Notes: a model not told the origin generated them from the letters alone. 64,000 nt of DNA from Branchiostoma floridae (GCF_000003815.2 NC_049995.1:3278788-3342787), one strand, 5' to 3'. Counted from the first letter of the stretch, positions 35,606 to 47,746 are shown. Numbers and translations are program-made.

Positions 35606-35959
35606 GGCCACACCAATTTAATTTCTTGGTTCACGGATTTTTTCATAAAAAATATGGAGCGAGAGGGCGAAATAAAAATTGTAAAATGGTTGGGGTAAAG
35701 GTAACGGCTAATCCAAAACATAAAGAAAAAAGTTTTCAACTTGAAAAAAGTACAAAAACACTATTATTGTACAGTAACAGCACCTGTACCCATTCTTTAA
35801 GGAGCTTATAATATAAAGGCCGATTTGCTACACCAGAAAGTTGCTGAATGGTTTCATTAATGGTGAAAATTTGCTGAGTGGTAATTTTTATTTTCATTTT
35901 TTTTTCCAAAAAATAGGAGCGAGCAAATCCGTGAACCAAGAAATTAAATTGGTGTGGCC
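35606..35959 (+). mobile_element. GGCCACACC Harbinger-like MITE (354 bp, TTA target duplication)
   Basis: The terminal inverted repeats are about 35 bp (GGCCACACCAATTTAATTTC... and its mirror ending AATTGGTGTGGCC). Direct TTA occurs on both sides (35603-35605 and 35960-35962). The 3-bp TWA duplication is typical of PIF/Harbinger. There is no transposase. Small open frames on both strands inside it are shadows. Confidence 0.85.
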
Positions 35960-36551
35960 TTAGTTAGCAATTCCCACCTGCTAACATTCACAAAGTCCTT
36001 TAAAAATTCAAAGAGCTTCTCTATTATAACGATACTTTATGATGAATATGTACAAGCAGAACTTAGCTGCTACAATATCGAGAAAAAATTCATGCCTGAC
36101 ATATTTCCAATATCCAATTAGCAGTGCATTGAGGACTGAATACAGTACCTGTCATAAGAGATTAACAATGGAATGGATGTCAAAAGAAAATGAATGAGTG
36201 TGTAATATAATGTTTGGAAGGGTGTACATGGGTCTCCTTGGTAGTCCAAAGGGCAGTGCACACAGACAATTGGCTCTGATCATACAACGATGTCAAACTT
36301 TATTACCTTACTGGCAGATAAATGGCATTGTTGAAGGTACCAAAATTCCAAGGCCATTAAACAGAAAACAGCGAGCAGGTCATTATTGGACTGAGCATAG
36401 CACTTAGATTGGACTAATGCTTGTAGCCTTTAACAGCATATACTTTAATATATGATATTTTGTGAGAAACTTCAGATCTCTACTATTCAACAGATCATAA
36501 TGACCCCCAGTGGAGGTCTTCACATTTTGTTGAAAAAAATGTTGAGATTTA

Positions 36552-36922
36552 GGCACGATCTAGACACGGGTTTTCCCGATATTGGCGAGCCGACAACCTC
36601 TCGCCGACAGTTTTTTTCTTCAGCGTCTAGATGGAACTGCAATATCGCCATAAAGATATCGGGAAAATTTCTCCCGAAAGGTCCGGACCATTCGCCCGAT
36701 AGCTTAGCAGGGGTCCCCGATAGCTTGGCAGGGGTCCCGGACAGCTTCTGCGTGCGTGTAGATGTGTCCCGACTTCGGGAGGGCTCATTAGCTTATAATG
36801 AGGACTCATTAGGCTATATAGCTGTTTATGACTACAAGCGCCACGGGTGTCCCAAAGCCAACGTTCCAGATCCCTCCCGACATCTCCACAGATATCGGTA
36901 AAAACTGTGTATAGATTGGGCC
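36552..36922 (+). mobile_element. GGCACGATC/GATTGGGCC Harbinger-like MITE, copy 1 (371 bp)
   Basis: The ends GGCACGATCTAGACACGGGT and ACTGTGTATAGATTGGGCC form inverted repeats of about 35 bp with TTA on both sides (36549-36551 and 36923-36925). The interior has a short tandem duplication (GGGGTCCC.GA.AGCTT.GCAG). A second copy in opposite orientation is at 61176-61527. Confidence 0.85.
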
Positions 36923-36950
36923 TTATACCAAATAACTTGGGACTTTGTGT

Positions 36951-37078
36951 TAAATCTTGAGATGTTTCGACTTAACCTTGAGATGTTCAAAAAAAATCTT
37001 GAGATGTTTTAAAAAAAATCTTGAGATGTTTTAAAAAAATCTTAAGATGTTTTAAAAAAATCTTTAAAAAAAGATTTT
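36951..37078 (+). repeat. Short tandem repeat, TCTTGAGATGTTTTAAAAAAA
   Basis: Five or six degenerate copies of a unit of about 22 bp lie at this site. It is simple-sequence in character and non-coding. Confidence 0.8.
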
Positions 37079-37124
37079 TTGAAAGTTGCATTGAAAAAGT
37101 GCCATATGTGTTGAGATTTCAGTC

Positions 37125-37915
37125 TAGTATAATCAGACAGGCTCCGCATGAACATAATGGAACAATCAATGAACTCCTTGTTAAAATCTTTCACGTGAAC
37201 TATTCATCATTGAGCACACCGAGTCCTACTGCTTTTATTGTGTTGTATCTGTTAGGGCTGGGTATCGGTACAGCGTACCGGTACAAAAACGTTTTTTCTT
37301 ATTGGACCAGTCCAGAAAGAATTAGGTGGACTGGATGTTGGACCAATTAGAAAATCAACAGATTATTTTATCAGTTATTCACACGCTTTGGCGCTTGCTG
37401 GTGGAAGAAAATAACAAGAGTGAAGAAGTGTAGAGTTTATAGTAATTCCTACCAAGTTTTACAGCCAATCGTACCGGTGCAGTTAGCGTTGTAGGATTTT
37501 AAAACGCCAGTTACCCCACTGAACAGATTTGTTTGTAGTGAAATGGATCATTGGTATGAGACATACTGCATCAGGACCTGGACCTGATCCTTTGGACCTG
37601 AACCGGACCTGAATTTTCTGTACCGGTACCCACCCCTATTCATCATTGAGCATGACGAGTCCTACTGCTTTTATTGTTAAAATAATTGCCAACCTTCCTA
37701 TCATATAAATTTACCGTTAATCATTGCCGGGATCCCCATGCAGACCCTCGTGTGTTCAACCCTCTTCGAACTCACTTACCCCCCACTGAGCAGTAGGTTG
37801 GCAATTATTTTAACAATAAAAGCAGGTTGTGCTCAACAATAAAAAGTTGTTGTGAAAGATTTTGGGAATGAGTTCATTGAATTGTTCCATAATATTCATG
37901 GGGAGTCTGATTAAA
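37125..37915. mobile_element. Foldback element with long inverted arms, interrupted by a hAT-like MITE
   Basis: The left arm (about 37125-37243, continued at 37639-37695) and the right arm (about 37785-37915) are reverse complements over more than 100 bp. Shared blocks are AACATAATGGAACAAT.CAATGAACT, AAATCTTTCAC and CTGCTTTTATTGTTAAAATAATTGCCAACCT. The hAT-like copy at 37253-37638 lies within the left arm. No coding region is present. Confidence 0.7.
37253..37638 (+). mobile_element. hAT-like MITE, copy B (386 bp), no 8-bp duplication
   Basis: The ends (TAGGGCTGGGTATCGGTAC...GTACCGGTACCCACCCCTA) match copy A, with internal deletions. Flanking 8-mers do not match. Instead a 40-bp direct repeat (TTCATCATTGAGCA...GAGTCCTACTGCTTTTATTGT) lies at 37203-37242 and 37639-37678, the left one separated from the element by 10 bp. 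Confidence 0.8.
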
Positions 37916-37928
37916 CAAGACTAACTAA

Positions 37929-38377
37929 GGCCACACAAATTTAGTTTCTTGGTTCACGGATTCGCTCGATCCTATTTTTTGGAAAAAAATAAAAAATAAA
38001 AATTAACACTCAGCAAATTTTCACCATTAATGAAGCCATTCACTAACTATCTGGTGTAGCAAATTGGCCTTTATATCATAAGCTCCTTAAAATGTAGGGA
38101 TTATTATTGCAGTTATATTTTTCATTCATGAAGAATGGGACAAACATAAAAACTGACACTACTTTTGTAATTTTCAACGAACAGGTGCTGTTAATGTACA
38201 GTAATAGTGGTTTTGTACTTTTTTCAAGCTCAAAACTTTTTGTTCTTTATGTTTTGGATTAGTCCTTACCTTTACCCCAACCATTTTACAATTTTTAATT
38301 TTAATTTTTATTTCGCCCTTTCGCTCCATATTTTTTATGAAAAAATCAGTGAACCAAGAAATTAAATTGGTGTGGCC
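37929..38377 (-). mobile_element. GGCCACACC Harbinger-like MITE, second complete copy (449 bp, TAA duplication)
   Basis: The ends are GGCCACACAAATTTAGTTTC and AATTAAATTGGTGTGGCC, with TAA at 37926-37928 and 38378-38380. The interior is the reverse of the 35606-35959 copy plus about 95 bp that copy lacks. It abuts the foldback element at 37915. Confidence 0.85.
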
Positions 38378-38576
38378 TAAACTAGTAAACACAGGTGGCT
38401 CTGTTATGGCTTTTGGGCAATGATAAAAAATAGCTGAGTATAAATTTGGGATAACAAAAAACACTGCATAAGGCACTGCATAGAATAAAACTGATCAATA
38501 ATGCTTCACAAACAATTAACTGACAACACTTAATGTTAAATACGAGCAGGCCTGCTATAATTAACGCCTCCATTTG

Positions 38577-39900
38577 TAACCAAAAAAGGCGTTAGACAAG
38601 GCTGCAATCTAAGCCCTACATTGTTCAACTTATTCATTAATGACCTCGTTCATGTTCTTGATAATGCCGAATGTGAACCACCTTCCCTACATAATTTACT
38701 TGTATCGTGCTTGTTATATGCAGACGATGTGGTTATACTTTCTGAATCAGACAAAGGGTTGCTATGCGCGCTCAATAGATTAAGTGCCTTCTGCAAGAAA
38801 TGGAAACTCCAAGTTAATCTTAAGAAAACTAAAGTTATGATTTTCAACAAATCTGGCCGATCCTTCCGAAACCAAACATTTGTATTTGATCAAGACACTC
38901 TGGACGTAGTACATTCTTACTGCTATCTAGGCCTGACTATTACATCGTCAGGAAGCTTCTCCCTGACCAAAAAACAACTTTCACTCAAATCTCGTAAAGC
39001 TATGTATAGTTTGAAATCTCTCATTCGCTCATCTGTCTCGCCAAAGTGCTTGTTAAAAATATTTGATTCCTGTATAAAGCCGATTCTCCTATATGGGTGT
39101 GAAATTTGGGGCACAGAGTCTATTAATGACAACTCCCCAATTGAAATTTCCCATCACCGTTTTTGTAAAAATATACTCGGAGTTCCAAGAAATTGTAGTA
39201 ATTTAGCATCCAGAGCGGAGCTTGGCAGATTTCCTTTAGACTTAGATATATCTGTCCGTGTTATTCGTTACTGGCTACGATTATTACAAATGGATTCTCA
39301 TAGACATTTATTACAAGCTGATGCCCTTTTGTATCAACATAATTCTATTTCTAATAGTCGCAGAAGAACCTTGTTACAACGAGTGAAAGAAATTTTAGAT
39401 GGTAGTGGCCACTCCTACCTTTTCTATTCATGTAACTCACTTAGTGATATCAGATCTATATGTACAATGATAAGATCTAGAATCTCTGATATGTTTATCC
39501 AAACCTCTCGTCATAACTTGAGTATAGATACTGGTAAGCTAAGATTTTATAAGACCTGTAAAACAGCACATACTATGGAAAAATACTTAGAATTAGATAA
39601 TTTTGATTTACGCTCGGCAATCAGCAAAATTAGAATTTAAGTGCCCATCCTCTCGAAATTGAGAGAGGACGGTACAAGAGGTTATCCGTGTGTGAAAGAT
39701 TTCATGTCAAACTGCCCTCTCTATAACCAAGAAAGAAAAGAGCTGTTCAAAGAGGCCATCAAATTCCATCCAAACTTTCTTACATTCAATGATAAAAAGA
39801 AAACAGTCCTCCTTTTAACATCACAAAACTCACACATAATAGAAAAGGTGGGATCTTTCGTCTTCCACTGTCTTCAAATAAGGAGTCGAACCCAATAACC
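38577..39900 (+). pseudogene. 5'-truncated, frameshifted non-LTR retrotransposon (reverse transcriptase C-terminal half)
   Basis: The frame begins inside the RT domain (KKGVRQGCNLSPTLFNLFIN). It carries the catalytic box LLYADDVVIL at about 38715 and then the thumb and connection region (WKLQVNLKKTKVMIFNKSG, LLYGCEIWG). The 339-codon frame stops at 39640. An alternative frame just there continues SAHPLEIERGRYKRLSVCERF, and the next frame carries CPLYNQERKELFKEAIKFHP, so at least two frameshifts break the C-terminal Cys/His region. The endonuclease and the first RT motifs are missing. It cannot be autonomous. I do not assign the clade. Confidence 0.85.
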
Positions 39901-42900
39901 CAGGATCTAGAGTTAGCTCTCACTAGTTTTAGACTAGACACATGTGATATTGTATTTTACACTGTTTGAATCTTGTATGTTACCTGCAATTAGCCCACGG
40001 GCATGAATTTGCAATAAAACTAAAGCTATAATTAACAGTAAATTAAAATAGCGACTACGCCTTACAGAAAAGGGCACGTAGACCCTCTCGTAGACATCAC
40101 GAGTTAAAAGCACCAAAAAAAGCACCAGTGTTACCGTGTATGGATGAACTAGAGCGTTACAAGTACCGTTAGGTTGGTATGCGCCACAAGAGCCCTTTCA
40201 ACTGTGCACTCTAAATCATGGGTAAAAATAACAGCGGCGGAGAAAAAAAAAGCAACAATGGTTAATCAATGCACACAACATACCAGACGCTTTTTGTGAG
40301 GATAAAATGTTACATTGAACAATTTGTAACGTCTATGCTGTTAGTTTGGCGTTGAAAGGCGACAGAACTCCGCCCAGACAATTTACGATTTGTTTGGCTT
40401 AGAGATCATTGTACAAACGAATGTACATGTATAGGAGCTTAAGGTCTGAATAGGGAGACGTAGTACTACCAACAACGCTTTACACTAAATTCATAAGTGT
40501 ACGAGTCGATTAGTAAGACCACCTTGATGCAAAAATGCTAAACTTCATGAAGTCAATTACACCAAATATTGCCTCCTTGGCATGAATGTGGATAACAAAT
40601 TACAGAAAATCTATTTAATATATACCATACAGAAATTGGCATGCATGTATTAACAATTTGAAAGTAATTCTGAGGACTTTGACAGTTATAAATTCAAGAT
40701 TAAATTTGTAAATTCAGTTGTAAATTTAGGATTAGATTTTTAATTGTTGACATTGTAATTTTTATAATATGTATGATGTATGAAAGTCTGATTGCAGTAG
40801 GTTTACCATATCAAGGAGGTGACCATATGTATACCAGGTAATTACTATATGGCTAATTACCATCATATACAGAGAGAGAAAGAAAGAGAGTTTTTTTATT
40901 CATGGGCTAAATATTCAATTGTGATCTTATGAACAACGATGCAACCAGCATTACTTGTAGTATGTCCTTACCATCTTAATGGTTCATTGAAGAAAACAAT
41001 TCAGAACCCTTAACAGACATCCGGCAGCCTCCTTAAGGGTCTCTTAAGACGGCGTGTAATAACAGCTGTTGAGCCAAGACTGTTTGAATGACGGCCCTTA
41101 AGGGCTCGATGAGTCGACCTTAAGACCGCACCTGTAGAAGTGTCTCTGAGTCAGCAGAACTTTAAGGTGTTTCCTGAAGAATCTAAGACGGGTTGATTTG
41201 AAGCACCTGTAGAATATTTATGGTACAACCAGTGTCACAGACCAGAACATGCCCCTGTTTCAAATCTACCCCAGGGCGATTTTGATCAGGGGTCTGGCCT
41301 GTTACACCCGAATCAAATGTAGATCCGTGATATAAATGTTCTGAAATAAATTAGAAAAAAGTGGAACAGGAAAGTATTTTTAGCATTACATTTGTATATC
41401 CTTCATTTCCTAAATCAGCAATACTGGCTAATAATAATAATGTGCAATAAAGGCTATTATTATTAATAATACTTGATAATAATAGTATTACTCATTTCTG
41501 ATCGGTCATAACCAGTGTTGTTGCAAGGAGCCAGTACTCCGTCCCAGGACGGAAATTTGCTTTTTCGGACAGAAAAAAATATCAATCCCAAACATCTTCA
41601 TGACACAATACTGTTGAAAATCTATTTTCATGAGCTTAAAATAACATGTTTAACAAGGAGAATCAAAGACAATTGGGTTCCCAAACAATGTGATGGACAG
41701 ACAAAATTTAAGGCTGGATAAAACCTTCATTCATAAACCCATGCCTAAACCCATAACCAATACAGAATTGGAAGCATCAAATGGCTACTTCAGTGAGCTA
41801 ATGGTGTCCTGGAGTGAGTCACATTTTTGGGGACACCCCACACGACGAAACCGCGTAGCGTTGCTGGGGGCCCGACTCACCGGTTATCACCAGTCGAGGG
41901 CTTAAAACCACCACGCAAAAGTAAACAAACTCGGTAACCAAGTGACTGAAACTCTATTTTGTGGAGTGACGAGTCAAGTGTGGGGAGTGTTGGTTGGATG
42001 TGCAGCGAGCCTTGGAGCTTGTGTGTACTGTAAATTGTGTATTAGGGACAGTTCAGATGATATCCGAGGAGGGGTTGGGCTGTTAACATCAGATACTGTA
42101 GATTCATCTGACAAAGATTTAAACAACAAACACACAACTATTAAAAGTTCAATTAGCTTGGGGAAGCTTTCGAGACAAACTCTGTCTCTTTGTCAACCCG
42201 GAGATCTCATCTTGGAGTTTCTCTGTCATGTAACGGCTGATGGACATTGTCACGTGACAAGACACAGTCATACACAGGTGTCAGATAGTGGCGCCCCTGT
42301 CCCTGTTCAACGTGCTCTTCTGTTGTCGGATCTGCATGGCCGGATGGCCCCCTTGCAAGCCAGTCCGGATCCTGATCAAGAACTTTAACATTGTCCCAGT
42401 CTATCTTGTGCTGTTTCAGACACTCAGTAGATTCATTTTTCTTCTTCTCATGTCATCACTTTTTACTCTCACATTCTTCTATTTTGTCAGTGGTAGAGGG
42501 GAAAACTAGAGGGGAAAACGGACTCTGATTTTTGCGGTGTGTAGAATACATGGTTGAAACAATTCTGTAGTAAAGTTAGTAACACTGGTTCACCTTTATT
42601 CAAGGGTAACCTATATTCGTTGTTTGTACAAAAAACGTATTTAGGGATATAAAGTCGACGGTAGGTGGTTTCAAATCGGAACATTTTGAAAATATTGCAA
42701 ATTTGAAACCACAGTCAGCAGACTTGATACTCCTAAATGTGCTGTTTTTAAAGACAACGGATAAAGGTCACCCAGCGGATAAAGGTGAACTAGCGTTAAT
42801 AGTGGAAAATGTATATTTCATGGTGCCACGAATTTGCATTGGGGAGGCCACCATGAACATAAATCCACTGCAAACGTAAATGAATCTACAGCAATGTTGT

Positions 42901-43057
42901 AGGGACAGAACATACAATATCAAGGATGGGTATCTCACACAATGTAAAAAAAAAGAGACACAATTTGAAGCTCTCTGCACTGCCTTTTCTAAGTCTCAAA
43001 CTTTATGTTTTGAGAGCTTGTTTACTGACAATATATTTTTGCTTATTTCCTATCCAG
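39901..43057 (+). other. Intronic sequence, no supported gene
   Basis: A 148-codon open frame at 41942-42388 lacks an ATG, with an in-frame stop upstream at 41903. It has a hydrophobic Cys-rich stretch (WGVLVGCAASLGACVYCKLC) and then a Ser/Thr-rich tail. It could be an unrecognised exon or chance. The rest is AT-rich. Confidence 0.3.
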
Positions 43058-43197
43058 AAACAATTCATCTTTGACACAGAAAACACAACAACAACAACAG
43101 AGAATAACAACACAAGCGACACAGGGCTCTACTCCAAACAGAGATTGGGTCCACCTTCTCCTGATGGCCACCGTAGCAGCAATGATCCCTCCCCTGA
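43058..43197 (+). CDS. Cystin-like candidate, exon 3
   Basis: This 140-bp exon, phase 0 in, carries out two bases (GA) to donor GTAAGT. The acceptor is TTGCTTATTTCCTATCCAG. It encodes KQFIFDTENTTTTTENNN, then TSDTGLYSKQRLGPPSPDG, then HRSSNDPSP. It is Thr/Asn-rich and polar, consistent with a disordered linker. GA joins C of the last exon as an Asp codon. Confidence 0.6.
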
Positions 43198-43304
43198 GTA
43201 AGTAACAGTCTAGTAGGGACAGAACATTAATGATGGGGTGGGATTATGACACTGGATTTAAAAATAAATAAGAATAATAATGAATAGGTAAGAAGTTTTA
43301 ACCA

Positions 43305-43400
43305 TGGCAGCAATGATCCCTCCCCTGTGTAAGAGTAGTACATTCAATGTAACAGTCTAGTAGGGACAGAACATTATTTATGGGGTGGGATTATGGTATG
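43305..43400 (+). repeat. Partial duplicate of the end of exon 3 and its donor region
   Basis: GCAGCAATGATCCCTCCCCTG and, further on, AACAGTCTAGTAGGGACAGA and GGGGTGGGATTATG recur about 130 bp after the exon 3 end and donor region. A weaker third relative is near 42895. The copy's splice site reads CCTGTGTAAGAG, weaker than the original. Confidence 0.7.
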
Positions 43401-43957
43401 GGAATTTTTTGTTAAAAAAAGAGACTAACCTAAGGTAAGAAATTTTACATGGCAAGATGCAAACATTTTCTTTCATTTGTGATTTCTCTCTCTTAAGCTA
43501 TTTAAAATTGTATCAAAGAGACAAAATAATACAGTATTCTCATTGTCTGAATTCAATACTGATACTCCATAGTATCAGCAACAACAGGTGCAACATAACT
43601 GCCTCCGCCCCTGAGCCATTGCCAAAAACATTATTATATTATTTCGATAGAAAAATATATTTCAGCCCCAAGAACGTACTTCTACTGACAAATTAGCCTT
43701 GCACTCAAGAGTCAAACGTACATGTACAGAATTGTACAGCGGCACCCTTAACAACAGTATAGGCTGAATAGAATGTCGTTACTTCGCATTCCAATGCCAA
43801 GACCCAATTATTTCTCAGCGTGGGGTGTTTTCCTAACTGTGTGTACAGTTACGACTGTGGGATCTTTTCTCACACAGTTTGACAATCTGTAAGGTGGCCT
43901 TGTGGATGGGGTTGTTGCCCTAAGAATCTGATTTATGGGTACAAGGTCCAGGTGTTG

Positions 43958-44274
43958 CAGGGTTGAACAAGTCTGATTGTCCCGGGCAAGTGAAAGTGTC
44001 CATCGGGCAAGTGAATGTCCTTCCCCACTTGTCCGATCGGGCAAGTAAGATTTTTCCATGAGATTATTTTTGATATACATGTTGGTTATCACAGTTACCG
44101 CATCAAGCATTGGTCAACACAGAAAAATAGAGCCAATGTTAAAAGAATTCCATTGCTGCACGTGAAAATACATACTATTAGTGAAAAATGTTAGTTAAAA
44201 GCTGGTTCGGGCAAGTAAATTTTGCATGTACTTGCCCGATAGGACAAGTGAATTTTAGAAAACTAGTTACCCTG
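43958..44274. mobile_element. Possible CAGGG-ended MITE with internal GGGCAAGT repeats
   Basis: CAGGGTTGAACAAGT at the left and ACTAGTTACCCTG at the right are weakly inverted. GGGCAAGT/ACTTGCCC occurs repeatedly inside on both strands. No clear target duplication was found, so the boundaries are tentative. Confidence 0.4.
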
Positions 44275-44311
44275 TGTTGTGCCCTTGGGAATTAGCACTT
44301 TACATGTACAC

Positions 44312-44767
44312 TAGGGCTGGGTACCGGTACAGAAAATTCAGGTCCTGGTCCGGTTCAGGTCCAGAGGATCAGGTCCAGGTCCGGACCTGAACCTGGACCT
44401 GATTCAGTATGTGGACTTGTGAATGGACGATACTCAAGACAATGGTCAATTTTGCTACAGCAAAATCTGTTTTGTGGAGTATTCGACTCCCACTGGCGTT
44501 TGAAAATCTTACAAGCATAAGCTAATTACTGCCTCTGTACGATTAACTGTAAAATTTGGTAGAAATGACTATAGACTGAACTTTGCTCTCGTTATTTTCA
44601 TTGACCGGTACGCCCTAAAATGTCTGAATGACAGATCATATAATCTGTACATTTTCTAATAGGTCCAACATCCGATCCACTAATTTTTTTCAGGTCATTC
44701 TTTTCTGGACCGGTCCAATAAGAAAAACCGGTTTGGTACCGGTACACCATACCGGTACCCACCTCTA
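44312..44767 (-). mobile_element. hAT-like MITE, copy C (456 bp, 8-bp target duplication)
   Basis: It is the same family as copy A in opposite orientation. The termini are TAGGGCTGGGTACCGGTAC and GTACCCACCTCTA. The 8-bp duplication ATGTACAC at 44304-44311 and 44768-44775 is perfect. Confidence 0.85.
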
Positions 44768-45837
44768 ATGTACACCAGTCACCATTATTAAATACTTTTT
44801 TTTTAAAAAGAGTCTGAAGTTTTTCGCAGAAAAAAAGGTTCAAAACAGGATACTTGCACAAAGCAGCGAATCAAGTTACGTCTTTGTTTTCTGACTGTTT
44901 CACACTTCATTTTTCAAAGTGACGTAAGGAAAAGTTCAAGGGGTGTTTTCAACTGAAGCTGCATTTTTTTCTGGCTAATTGAAAAAGTAAACAAAATGCC
45001 TGCTTTAGCATGAATAGTCCCACAACATGTTTGAGGCACAAAAGAGCACAGCTAAAACCCCATGCACACCCTCCCACAATTACAACCCTATACAGGCCCT
45101 CCTACATTTGTGAAAGGGTTTCATGAAGTAAAATGATTGACAGCTGCAGTTTCCATGGTAATATAGCTGTATCACGCAACCATTGATGTCACACAGGCAA
45201 AGCTTAATTGCCGCACTTCTTCCGAAGAAGAATTCCTTCTGCAAAAAATGTCAAGCACGAAATACTTAAAAGTTTTCAACACTGCAGACACAATACATGT
45301 TTTTTTTTTTTCATTCTGGAGCCCAGAAATTATTAGCAAGAATATTTGGCCTGTCATTCTACCGAGAACAGTTACAGTTTTTCCTGTTAACTAAGCTTCT
45401 GACATTCACCAATCAATGTACTAAGTTTTAATAAGTTTCTTCCTTTTTCGTTAAGACTTTGGCTAAATTCCTTGCCCCCCCATATAGCAATCAGTTTTCT
45501 CTAAAACAAGACGACATTGTATGATATATTATGCATTTTGGTTTGATGTACAATGTACAACGTATATGCAGGTTTGCACTCTTCGAGTGCTTTTTCTAGT
45601 CACCTGCCAGTGATTTTCTACTTTCCAGGTGTACCACCTGGCAGAGATTTATTTATGAATAGATAATCACCACGTTTTCCCTGCATCTTTTTCAAATTCT
45701 CAGATGTGAATTCCACCTGCCAAAGTGATTCTTTTCTAATTCTTAGGTGTCTTACGAGGGGCGGTCAATAAGTAATGTCCCTGACCCACTTCCAGTCGTT
45801 TGATCGAGATGAAATTTTGTATGTGTAATGATTCATA

Positions 45838-47746
45838 TCTTTATTTTTACTCCGCGTACCGTAGGTACGCTCGGGAGTAAAAATATTGTTTTCATACTGT
45901 TTCTTTCTTTCTTTCTTTCTTTCTTTCTCCTGTCGCGATCGTTAAAGTGATTCCTCTCCGTCGTTCCTGCACCGAATGATCTGAAATTTGGCACAAGGGT
46001 AGAGTGTGCCAATGCCCAGATGCTTTTTTCTCCTTTTTTTGATAGATACCTTTAAAATGATTTTATGGATGTTTTTAGGTCCATTTCTGACCATGACTAT
46101 ATATTCTTGCCTCCTGTGCCCAGGTACTCAGTCCAAATGACCTGAAATTTGGTATGATACTGCGGGAGATAGTTATGAAAAGAACCAAGCTATCATTTTT
46201 GGCCCAAAATCACTTCATAATGATTTATAAGCCGGTTTGGCGGGGTATCTACGTGTATTTTCATGCGTTTCACGCGTTTCGCGCGTGTCACCATATATGG
46301 TCACGTCCCGCGAGTGACGTAATGTGGTGCAGCTGTGAGTTGTGCCTAAATGTAATTACCGCGTCACCAATACGCGCGGCACTTAGCGGAAGCGATGACC
46401 TGATTGGGTACAGCAAATGAGGAAGTGTCTTTCAAATTAGCAGCTTAACCATACCAGGAGAGCATGTCGTCGGGGAAGAAATTTGTTAAAAGTAAGTAAA
46501 AAATCGTACTGTTTAACTTAAAATTGGCTACAATGCACAAACACAGTAACAAATTTGGGTAGCTTGTCGTCGTTATTGTGTAGTTTTTGTACGTTTAATT
46601 AACGCAAGTTTAGAGTGTCGAGTTTAGCGATACAGCAGGGCGTGCAGAATGGCGCGGCGAGTGGTACATGAAACTACACAAAGGAAATACTAATCATTGT
46701 ATTGTATTCTATTTTCTACTAGTCTCCAAGCAGACCCTACGGTGCCTTAGAAATAGTATCAAAGCTGGCAAGGGACTTTAGTGTAGCCCTTTGGCCGGCT
46801 ATCTCCATTTGGCCGGCTATGCTCCTTTGCCAGCTTTTATATTATCTCTAAGGCACCGATGGGTCTGCTTATTGGAGACTATTTTCTACTGGATGAAGAG
46901 GATACACCACCAGTTGTGCAGACACATGGGATTGTGCCTTGATAGAAGGTGTCAATTTGACAGTGCTAAATTTATTATTGGCCGGGTGCTGAAACTCTGG
47001 CCTGTCAGAGGGTACAATAGTCAACCGGCCACAAGTGGCACCAACAGACACCAAGAAGAGGATAGCAAAGTCAAGTGCAAGAAGTGTTCCCACATACATT
47101 ATGAAATTATGACAGAAACACCATCATTCCTGCATCGAATGACCTGAAGTTTGGCACAAAGGTAGAGTGGGCCAATACCCAGACCCGATTTTTTCTGTTT
47201 TTTTATAGATACCTTTAAAATGATTTTATGGATGTTTTTAGGTGGTGTTCTGACCGAACTGTATAATTGTGCCTCCTGTGCCCAGGTATTAAGCCCAATG
47301 GACCCGAAATTTGGTATGATAGTGCATGAGATATTTACTAAAAGGACCCCGATATCATTAGCCTGGGTACCATTCTCCGCGGTCGGCTTTGGGGTGTTTT
47401 ACCCGGCACCGACCTGCTTCTGTCAGTCTGTCTGATTAGCTGCCCTTTGAGATTTCGCCGATAGAGCTTGTAGCCGGCCTTTTGAGTTTACCCCGACTTT
47501 CTTTCTTGAAGAACAACGGTGTCTTCTTTGTTAATGTGTGAATCACTAGCATACTGTTTGCGTGTTGTAATCAAGAAATAAACGTGTGATTACTGTACAG
47601 TACTAGTATGAAAGAACCGTAATTCCGAGTCATTCTCAAACTGGATCTTTTTTTTTCAAATTCAATTTTGGAACAGTCCATTTTCGCAAGGAGGAGCGGA
47701 GTAAAAATAGCTGAATTTGCTCCTAAGCAAATACCGGCCTTTCTAG
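45838..47746 (+). mobile_element. Helitron/Helentron-like non-autonomous element H1 (1909 bp) inside the mariner
   Basis: The 5' end is TCTTTATTTTTACTCC, which folds into a long hairpin with loop GTA (arms GCGTACC/GGTACGC at 45854-45870, extended by ATTTTTACTCC/GGGAGTAAAAAT). The 3' end has CGGAGTAAAAAT, a hairpin ATTTGCT/AGCAAAT and, 10 nt on, CTAG. A 3' hairpin followed by CTRR, a TC start and no target duplication fit Helitrons. The shared 5'/3' subterminal repeats fit the Helentron variant. The interior holds a (TTTC)n run, two copies of a roughly 180-bp repeat (near 45965 and 47125), gene-like segments and a nested MITE. No Rep/helicase is present. Confidence 0.6.
46721..46880. mobile_element. 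160-bp foldback MITE with 10-bp target duplication, nested in H1
   Basis: It is almost entirely palindromic: AGTCTCCAAGCAGACCCTAC, TGCCTTAGA and AAAGCTGGCAA on the left are mirrored on the right. The flanks ATTTTCTACT (46711-46720 and 46881-46890) are identical. A 10-bp duplication suggests a Mutator-like mobiliser, but the superfamily is inference. Confidence 0.8.
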
